Below, one piece after another: positions 7,558-12,491 of a stretch of DNA of 12,491 bases. Both the position numbers and the translations under genes were made by a program. The DNA comes from an uncultured Verrucomicrobiales bacterium. GTDB taxonomy: Bacteria; Verrucomicrobiota; Verrucomicrobiae; Limisphaerales; CANJSG01. The stretch lies in NCBI GenBank assembly GCA_946480965.1, contig CAMLMI010000114.1, positions 1 through 12,491 on the forward strand, given 5' to 3'. Position 1 is the first letter of the stretch, and every line of letters starts with the position of its first letter. The notes beneath the pieces are model-generated. The model had not been told where the DNA came from, did not search any database, and was given only the letters and a program-made list of their open reading frames with translations.

Positions 7558-8607
7558 ATGAAACGTCGCCGCCCCTTCTGGCTCTGGCTCGCTCCGTTGC
7601 TCGGACTTGGGTTCGGCTTTTGGCTGTGGCTGACCGCGTCGCCGATCAAACGCGACGAACAGATCGTCTTCCTCCCCGCCCTTGGCCGCCAAACCACGAA
7701 TGGTCTCGAAGTCTCGGTGAAGGGCTTTGTCTTCGAGCCGGAAGGTCGGCCCGGCGCGCGGTTGGCGGTGCGGAAGTTCTTGGGCCTGGACGAAGACACG
7801 CTGACCGCCGAAGAGCGCGCCCGCTTGGAAGAACGCACGCGCGCCTTCCTCATCGACACCGAGAGCCGCAAGGACATGCGCGTCCGCGTGGGCGACGTCG
7901 AACAGGATCTGGCTCCGACCGATGGCGACGGCGCGTTCGCCGGCACCGTGCTTCTGCCTGCGGCTTCCACTTCGCGGACAGTCACCGCAGTGCTGCCCGA
8001 CGGCGATGCCCGCCGCTTCGAGGGCCGGATCGTCGTCGTGCCGCAGCGCGGCCTCTCGGTCGTCTCGGACATCGACGACACCATCAAGATCAGCCAAGTG
8101 CTCGAACGGCGGGAACTGCTGCTGAACACTTTCGTCCGCCCGTTCAAACCCGTGACCAACATGGCCGCGCTCTACCGGGACTGGCAGACACGGGAGAAGG
8201 CCACCTTCCACTACCTGTCGTCCAGCCCGTGGCAGCTTTTCCCGGCGCTCGACGGTTTCCTCCGCACCAACGGTTTTCCCGAAGGCTCCGTCCATCTTCG
8301 CGCCATCCGGCTCCGCGAAGAACTGTTCGGCGAAGGCTCCTCGCAGGAGCATAAGCTGACCGAACTCCGCCGCCTGCTTGGCGACTTTCCCGAGCGCGAG
8401 TTCGTCCTCGTGGGCGACTCCGGCGAACGCGATCCTGAAATCTACGGCACCATCGCCCGCGAGTTCCCCGGCCGCATCCGCCGCATCTTCATCCGCGACG
8501 TCACCGGCCAAGCCGCCGCCGCCCCGAGGTATCTCGACGCGTTCCGCGGGCTCCCGCCAGAGCGTTGGGAGATCTTCACCGAGCCCCAAACTCTGCGCGT
8601 GCCGTAG
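7558..8607 (+). CDS. App1/DUF2183 family phosphatidate phosphatase-like protein, membrane anchored
   Basis: A 349-residue protein of the App1 family, named for the yeast actin-patch phosphatidate phosphatase. An N-terminal hydrophobic helix (about 7-26, WLWLAPLLGLGFGFWLWL) follows a basic MKRRRP, so it is probably anchored to the inner membrane. Residues 30-165 form a variable beta-rich domain. The HAD-like catalytic domain shows SDIDDTIK (170-177, Asp171 nucleophile and Asp173), YLSSSPWQLFP (219-229), Lys266 in EHKLTEL, and LVGDSGERDPEIY (284-296). All expected phosphatase residues are present. Lying 17 bases after a diacylglycerol glycosyltransferase-like gene, it could supply diacylglycerol from phosphatidate as the acceptor; that coupling is my inference. 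The anchor and the visible motifs do not decide which side of the membrane the enzyme faces. Confidence 0.85.
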   Translation: MKRRRPFWLWLAPLLGLGFGFWLWLTASPIKRDEQIVFLPALGRQTTNGLEVSVKGFVFEPEGRPGARLAVRKFLGLDEDTLTAEERARLEERTRAFLIDTESRKDMRVRVGDVEQDLAPTDGDGAFAGTVLLPAASTSRTVTAVLPDGDARRFEGRIVVVPQRGLSVVSDIDDTIKISQVLERRELLLNTFVRPFKPVTNMAALYRDWQTREKATFHYLSSSPWQLFPALDGFLRTNGFPEGSVHLRAIRLREELFGEGSSQEHKLTELRRLLGDFPEREFVLVGDSGERDPEIYGTIAREFPGRIRRIFIRDVTGQAAAAPRYLDAFRGLPPERWEIFTEPQTLRVP

Positions 8608-8709
8608 GAGGTTCCCGCTCCAGCCCTTCGACATTCAACGTTCGATGTTTCCCGCCTCTTCCCGCCGATCCACTTGCCGTCGTTCGTTGCGTCGTTGTAA
8701 TCCCACTGC

Positions 8710-9438
8710 GTGACCACGCTGCGGAGCATCCAGATCGTCGGACGAATCGTGATCGGCCTCCTCTGGGCCGCGCTCTTGGCCTTCATCCTCGCCTGGGTCT
8801 TCCACTGGCCGCTGCCGGCCGGCATCGAACCCGAGCCCATCACCGTCCTGCTCAGCACCATCTCCCCCACCCTGACCGCACTGTTCGCCTGGGTGGAGAA
8901 CCGCTTCAAAAAACAACAGGCCGAGCTGGAGGAGGAGCGATATTCCATCTCCCACGCCCTCGCCTACGGCTACGTCCACAACTACCTCGACCCCGCCGCG
9001 ACCCATCTGCTCGACACCCATTCCGGCACCGGCACGCCGCCCCCGCCGCTCTACATCTACCTGCCGGAGGATTTGGAAGAGCTCGAACCCGCCGCCGTCC
9101 AGCGCACCTTGGCCCGCCTCCGCGCCAAAGGTTACTCGACCAAACCCGTCCAGTTGGAACTCAAGGACGCCCGCCCGCGCGACGTGCTCACGGTGATGAA
9201 GGACGGCGTGCAGCCCGCCTACTTCGACTTCCCCAACACGCTCCTCACCCTCCGCAGCCTCGTCGCCTACAAGCTCGCATCCCATCCCGGTGCCTACGAC
9301 GACCACGCCCGCGACGAACTGGCCCGGACCTACATCCGCAAGTTCCGCCAGGAAGTGGACCGCCTCATCACGCGGAAGGGCTTGAAGGAACAGGTCCGGT
9401 TCACGGACCGGAACTTGGCGTTCCTGGAAGCGGCCTAA
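8710..9438 (+). CDS. TM-STING-like protein: two membrane helices plus prokaryotic STING domain (orphan, putative cyclic-dinucleotide sensor)
   Basis: A 242-residue protein. Two hydrophobic segments (about 9-31 and 44-62) precede a short charged linker (ENRFKKQQAELEEER, 63-77) and a soluble domain. That domain follows STING in order. HALAYGYVHNYL (82-93) aligns without gaps to human STING HGLAWSYYIGYL, placing Tyr92 at the base-stacking Tyr167. LYIYLPEDLEEL (114-125) matches LYILLPLD. FDFPNTLLTL (172-181) matches EYATPLQTL. DELARTYIRKFRQEVDRLI (202-220) matches the last long helix. Bacterial STING proteins bind cyclic dinucleotides and act in CBASS anti-phage defence; the membrane form is called TM-STING (Cap13, as I recall). 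No CD-NTase is visible here. The start is GTG: an in-frame stop lies 12 bases upstream and no ATG occurs before the first helix. It sits 102 bases after the App1-like gene on the same strand. GC content is as high as in that gene, arguing against recent import. The assignment is by eye from motifs, not a search. Confidence 0.72.
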   Translation: MTTLRSIQIVGRIVIGLLWAALLAFILAWVFHWPLPAGIEPEPITVLLSTISPTLTALFAWVENRFKKQQAELEEERYSISHALAYGYVHNYLDPAATHLLDTHSGTGTPPPPLYIYLPEDLEELEPAAVQRTLARLRAKGYSTKPVQLELKDARPRDVLTVMKDGVQPAYFDFPNTLLTLRSLVAYKLASHPGAYDDHARDELARTYIRKFRQEVDRLITRKGLKEQVRFTDRNLAFLEAA

Positions 9439-9591
9439 CCCTGCTCACCGACATCTTTCCGCTGGTGCTTCCGGAAATTGCTGCCCTCCTCGCTTTGGAA
9501 ACCAATCAACCCGACTTCCCAAATGGAGTCCCAAGGCAGCCCATATCGAGCAGCCTTGATCCATGGGACATAAATCCGTTGGGATTCGGTA

Positions 9592-9659
9592 GAGCGCCGA
9601 TCTCCGATCCGGCGGGGAGAGGCGATAGACGGTTCACGCCGGGTCGGAGACCGGCGCTC
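9592..9659. repeat. Inverted repeat, 21-base arms
   Basis: The left arm (9592-9612, starting GAGCGCCGATCTCC) and the right arm (9639-9659, ending GGAGACCGGCGCTC) are reverse complements at 19 of 21 positions, with a 26-base loop. In RNA, at least one strand could close both mismatches as G-U pairs. The two mismatches keep the fold, which suggests structural constraint or a repeat family. There is no U-tract on either side. Confidence 0.75.
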
Positions 9660-9666
9660 CGGCGGG

Positions 9667-9771
9667 TTAGCGGGGATCGACGTGTTTGCGGAGGATGTCG
9701 CGGACCATCTCGGTCCAGCCGGGTTCGCGGTTCACGTCGAAGGCGAAGGCGGGATGGGCGGCGATCTTCAT
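9667..9771 (-). pseudogene. Possible C-terminal gene remnant, 34 codons
   Basis: A short minus-strand frame gives MKIAAHPAFAFDVNREPGW and ends in RDILRKHVDPR with a TAA stop. Its composition looks protein-like, unlike the repeat-derived translation just upstream of it, where the frame stays open into the 9803-9887 repeat. I do not recognise the family. It may be the 3' end of a gene broken by repeat insertion, a real small protein, or chance. Confidence 0.25.
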
Positions 9772-9802
9772 GGCGTAGTCGCGGCCGTTGAACGGATACC
9801 GG

Positions 9803-9887
9803 GTAGCCGCCGAGGTTACGAGGCGGATGTCCAAGATCGAACACGGATTGGCTCCTGGAAAATCCGCCTCCTCACGTCGGCGGCTAC
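9803..9887. repeat. REP-like paired inverted repeat, 25-base arms
   Basis: The arms at 9803-9827 and 9863-9887 are reverse complements at 22 of 25 positions (left arm starts GTAGCCGCCGA and ends GAGGCGGA), separated by 35 bases. Each arm is itself a small hairpin, CCGCC...GGCGG. Two inverted hairpin units around a short spacer is the layout of bacterial interspersed palindromes (REP pairs, BIME-like) or of a small MITE. No REP-associated transposase (RAYT) is in the window. Confidence 0.75.
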
Positions 9888-9927
9888 GTGAAGGGCGGGC
9901 AAATCCCAAAGTGATTCCGGCGGTAGC

Positions 9928-10122
9928 CCAAGGTTGGCGCGGAGCGGCCACATTGGGGCTTGGGCGGCAGGATGGCGGGCAACTCCAACGGAGTTGCGGC
10001 CTTGCGGGTGGACCGATGAGGCGGACGCAACCCGTTCCGGGTTGATGGATCTTGTGGCGGGTCACCCAGGGTAGCTCGTGCCGAGCAACCCTGGGCTATG
10101 GGGCGGAATCCCGTCGGAATTC
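9928..10122. repeat. Cluster of short hairpins
   Basis: A tandem set of palindromes. There is an imperfect one at about 9925-9960 (AGCCCAAGG...CATTGGGGCT). A perfect 8-bp stem lies at 9979-9997 (GCAACTCC-AAC-GGAGTTGC) and a perfect 7-bp stem at 10028-10044 (CAACCCG-TTC-CGGGTTG). A 14-position stem with one mismatch spans 10065-10095, with the outer stem CCCAGGGT/ACCCTGGG, and a 7-position stem with one mismatch lies at 10106-10122. The three-base loops recur. From memory, similar elements are common in Verrucomicrobiota genomes; their role is unknown. Confidence 0.65.
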
Positions 10123-10129
10123 GAAAGCC

Positions 10130-10924
10130 TCAACAATCAATTGATCCATCAGCCGAGACAAACGCTGTGTGAGACACCCACACATCACCGTCGCTCATTT
10201 CGTATTGGCCTCCTGCGGCCCCGCACAAGCCACTGGAACTTAAATCGGACACAATCCCCACCAAAGAGGCTTTGTAGTCACTACCCACTTTGAAAACTGG
10301 AGCGCCGCTTGCGCCACAAATTCGGAATGGTCCCTGTTCTCTTCCGTCAGGCCCTTTGTGGTGCAATGACTCTTTGGCCGAGTGGAGAACAAACCTATTA
10401 TGGCTGGAATCGTGAACGACGTGGGATGCCATCACATAGTTCAACGAACGCCTACCAGCACCGGACCGGACTGTTTCCCCTGGAAATCCAACAAAGTGAA
10501 CAATGTCTCCTTGCTTTGCTTTGGTCTCTTTCACGAATTGAAATGGCGCAAAGCGCCAAGCTTCCAAATCGTCGATCCCGTCGAATGTGAAGACAGCTAG
10601 ATCCAAGGTTTTGTCAGTGGCAACTTCTCTGGGACTCTTCAGTTCTACCGCCGCAGATGGCTCAGAAAAAGACGGGTTATGGATCAAGTTAACCCACAAG
10701 CGCGACTGAGGCCGATTCCCACGAAATTTCTGCCACCCACTCCAAACGTGGTCGCAGGTTATCGCAAAACGCCGATAAGGAGTGCGAACGAGGCAGCAGG
10801 TTCCATTGTCGGCGAGAGGCTCTGGCGTTGGATTGCCCTCATTCCACCCCAGCAAGCAGGAGTGTTTTAGAGCAATCGTTTCTACGACGCCTTCCAACAT
10901 GATCCGTTCGGCGAGCAAGCTCAT
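10130..10924 (-). CDS. Trypsin-like serine protease domain protein
   Basis: A 264-residue protein with a chymotrypsin-fold pattern. A candidate catalytic triad is visible: His59 in AITCDHVW, Asp108 in KTLDLAVFTF, and Ser206 in ICGASGAPVF, matching the GxSGxP nucleophile motif. IVHFVGFPG (141-149) and SLVGIVSDL (220-228) fit the surrounding strands. There is no signal peptide or membrane helix, so it would act in the cytoplasm. The start is uncertain: a TTG at 10960 extends the frame, while ATGs at 10924 and 10900 are both possible and none has a Shine-Dalgarno. Sampled lines of this gene are roughly 47-58% GC against about 70% in the STING and App1-like genes, which suggests transfer. Cytoplasmic trypsin-like proteases turn up as effectors in bacterial defence systems, but no partner gene is visible. 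Confidence 0.75.
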   Translation of the reverse strand: MSLLAERIMLEGVVETIALKHSCLLGWNEGNPTPEPLADNGTCCLVRTPYRRFAITCDHVWSGWQKFRGNRPQSRLWVNLIHNPSFSEPSAAVELKSPREVATDKTLDLAVFTFDGIDDLEAWRFAPFQFVKETKAKQGDIVHFVGFPGETVRSGAGRRSLNYVMASHVVHDSSHNRFVLHSAKESLHHKGPDGREQGPFRICGASGAPVFKVGSDYKASLVGIVSDLSSSGLCGAAGGQYEMSDGDVWVSHTAFVSADGSIDC

Positions 10925-10999
10925 TGCCCCGATCAAACCACGCCACAGATTAGGCAGCAATGAACTGCCCAGAACTAGTCGCCATCCAAAAGCTCCACC

Positions 11000-12424
11000 C
11001 TACTCCTTCAATTTCCGCTCCAGAATCTCCCCGACGAGCGCGGGGTTGGCCTTGCCCTTGGAGAGCTTCATGACCTGGCCTTTGAGGAAGTTGATGGCGA
11101 TGACGTTGCCGGACTTGTAGTCGGCCACGGACTTCGGATTCGCGGCGATGGCGTCGTCGCAGAACTTCTCGATGGCGCCGGTGTCGCTGACCTGGGCGAG
11201 GCCCTTCTCCTGCACGATCGCAGCCGGGGCTTTGCCGGTGGCGAACATCTCGGCGAAGACGTCCTGCGCGATCTTGGTGCTGATCTTGCCGGTGTCCACG
11301 AGGTCGATGAGTTCGAGAAAGGATTCTCCGGGGAACTTCACGTCGGCCAGGGTGGTGCCGGATTCGGTCAGCTTGGCGCGGAGGTTGTTGATGACGAAGT
11401 TGGCGACGGCCTTGGGGTTCTTCGACTTCTTGGCGATGGGTTCGAAGTAGTTCCCCAGCGGCACGTCCCAGACGAAGGTCTGGGCGTCGGGTGCGGGGAG
11501 TTGGTAGTCGCGCATGAAGCGCTGCTTGCGGGCGAGCGGAAGCTCGACGACGCGCGTCCGCACGTCGGCCAGCCAGTCGTCGGTGGGCGCGACGGGCATG
11601 AGGTCGGGCTCGGGGAAGTAGCGGTAGTCGTGCGCCTGTTCCTTGGTGCGCATGACTTCGGTGATGCCGGCGGGATCGTCCCAGCGGGCGGTGCACTGGA
11701 AGAGCTTGCCGCCGGACTTGAGCACCTCGATCTGGCGAGGGATCTCGTATTCCAGCGCGCGGCGGGCGCCGGAGAAGGAGTTCATGTTCTTGATCTCGAT
11801 CTTGGCGCCGAATTCCTTCTGGCCCTTGGGACGGACGGAGACGTTCACGTCGCAGCGGACCATGCCCTTTTCCATGTCGCAGTCGGACACGCCGCCGTAG
11901 CGGAGGATGTCGGTCAGGGCGTTGAGGTAGGCGTAAGCCATGTCCGGGCTGGTGATGTCGGGCTCGGAAACGATCTCCAGCAGCGGGACGCCGGCGCGGT
12001 TGAAGTCGACGCCGGACATGCGGTCGAAATGGAAGTTCTTGCCGACGTCTTCCTCCAGGTGCGCGCGGGTGATGCGGACACGGGAGATGCCGCCCTGGAA
12101 CTCGAAGTCGACGTAGCCGTTGGCCGTGCTGGGCTTGTCGAACTGGGTGATCTGGTAGTTCTTGGGCGCGTCGGGGTAGAAGTAGTTCTTGCGGTCGAAC
12201 TTGGCGAAGCGGGGGATCTCGCAGTTCAGCAAGAGGCCGGCGAGGACGGTCTGCTTGAGGGCTTCCTCGTTGGGCACGGGCAGGACGCCGGGGAGGCCGA
12301 GGCAGACGGGGCAGACGTTCGTGTTGGGCAGCGCGCCGAATTCGTTGGCGCAACCGCACCACATCTTGGACTTGGTCTTGAGCTGAACGTGCGTTTCGAG
12401 GCCGATGACCGCTTCGTATTCCAT
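11000..12424 (-). CDS. gatB: Aspartyl/glutamyl-tRNA(Asn/Gln) amidotransferase subunit B
   Basis: A 474-residue GatB. With GatA and GatC it converts Glu-tRNA(Gln) or Asp-tRNA(Asn) to the correct amide form, and GatB holds the mischarged tRNA and the kinase site. The N-terminus MEYEAVIGLETHVQLKTKSK is diagnostic. It is followed by CGC (23-25) and CPVCLGLPGVLPV (38-50), which supply the metal-binding cysteines, and then FDRKNYFYPDAPKNYQITQ. Further in are YRYFPEPDLMP and the helical YqeY-like tail ending LVGEILERKLKE. The ATG at 12424 was chosen over an upstream in-frame start (12469) because homologues begin at this point. gatA and gatC are not in the window, so the subunits are not clustered on this downstream side. 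No terminator was found after it. Confidence 0.97.
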   Translation of the reverse strand: MEYEAVIGLETHVQLKTKSKMWCGCANEFGALPNTNVCPVCLGLPGVLPVPNEEALKQTVLAGLLLNCEIPRFAKFDRKNYFYPDAPKNYQITQFDKPSTANGYVDFEFQGGISRVRITRAHLEEDVGKNFHFDRMSGVDFNRAGVPLLEIVSEPDITSPDMAYAYLNALTDILRYGGVSDCDMEKGMVRCDVNVSVRPKGQKEFGAKIEIKNMNSFSGARRALEYEIPRQIEVLKSGGKLFQCTARWDDPAGITEVMRTKEQAHDYRYFPEPDLMPVAPTDDWLADVRTRVVELPLARKQRFMRDYQLPAPDAQTFVWDVPLGNYFEPIAKKSKNPKAVANFVINNLRAKLTESGTTLADVKFPGESFLELIDLVDTGKISTKIAQDVFAEMFATGKAPAAIVQEKGLAQVSDTGAIEKFCDDAIAANPKSVADYKSGNVIAINFLKGQVMKLSKGKANPALVGEILERKLKE

Positions 12425-12491
12425 AATTTCGTGGCGGCGAATTAAGCACGGGCGCGGGCGGATGGACACGGATTTTTGCCCGGAGGCGGTC

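Larger units (their letters stand above)
9439..10129. repeat. Gene-free spacer filled with palindromic repeats
   Basis: About 690 bases without a convincing gene. The first 130 bases show nothing clear apart from a weak 5-bp hairpin at 9573-9586. From 9592 on come two long inverted repeats (9592-9659 and 9803-9887), then a run of short hairpins from about 9928 to 10122. A 34-codon open frame at 9667-9771 (minus) is the only coding-like stretch. Such dense palindromes fit interspersed repeats or remnants of a non-coding mobile element. Confidence 0.7.

Noticed and set aside
7003..8634. A 543-codon minus-strand frame across the glycosyltransferase and App1-like genes
   Set aside because: The plus-strand proteins show clear catalytic motifs; the minus-strand product shows none.
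8631..8648. Near-palindrome ACATTCAACGTTCGATGT before the STING-like gene
   Set aside because: Only the AACGTT core and the outer ACAT/ATGT match. It may be part of a repeat family, but one copy in the window does not support an operator call.
8710..9438. Complete CBASS locus
   Set aside because: A CBASS locus needs a CD-NTase, and none of the genes in the window shows one (no GS-x-D-x-D nucleotidyltransferase motif). I therefore call only an orphan STING-like gene.
9427..9475. Terminator after the STING-like gene
   Set aside because: The possible stems (GGAAGC/GCTTCC, TTTCC/GGAAA) are short with large loops and no T-run follows.
9573..10122. CRISPR array
   Set aside because: The palindromes differ from one another and are not spaced as identical repeats with unique spacers.
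10953..10969. Terminator of gatB (GGCAG...CTGCC)
   Set aside because: Only a 5-bp stem and no U-tract on the minus strand.
11501..12445. A 314-codon open frame opposite gatB
   Set aside because: It is antisense to a certain gatB gene, with repetitive Val/Gly/Ala/Asp/Glu composition typical of a shadow frame.

Overview
This 12.5 kb window is a piece of GC-rich bacterial chromosome, most likely from a Verrucomicrobiota member or a close relative. The pointers are a PEP-CTERM exosortase substrate, near absence of Shine-Dalgarno sequences, high GC in most genes, and a spacer packed with small palindromes of a kind I associate with that phylum. The assignment is an inference; no rRNA or other taxonomic marker gene is present.

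Left part (1-5341), all minus strand. Read in the direction of transcription, a conserved block begins with a clear sigma70-type promoter (5314-5341). It runs rpmH (too short to appear in a usual ORF scan), rnpA, yidD, yidC and khpB, tightly spaced or overlapping, and ends at a 12-bp-stem intrinsic terminator (2161-2194). This block couples ribosomal protein L34 and the RNase P protein to the membrane insertase YidC. Beyond the terminator lies a MacAB-like exporter: a membrane-fusion adaptor, an ABC ATPase and a permease cut by the window edge, each joined to the next by an ATGA overlap.

Middle part. A PEP-CTERM surface protein (5487-6233, minus) has its own terminator. Divergent from it, on the plus strand, are three genes: a GT28 diacylglycerol glycosyltransferase-like enzyme (6410-7540), a membrane-anchored App1/DUF2183 phosphatidate phosphatase-like protein (7558-8607), and a 242-residue two-helix membrane protein (8710-9438). 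The soluble domain of the last one reads as a prokaryotic STING domain. No CD-NTase is visible in the window, so this is an orphan TM-STING beside lipid genes, and it is the most interesting feature here.

Right part. A 690-base gene-free spacer (9439-10129) holds two long inverted repeats and a run of short hairpins, plus a 34-codon possible gene remnant. Next is a lower-GC trypsin-like protease gene on the minus strand (10130-10924), probably acquired by transfer. The window ends with gatB (11000-12424, minus), the B subunit of the Asp/Glu-tRNA amidotransferase.
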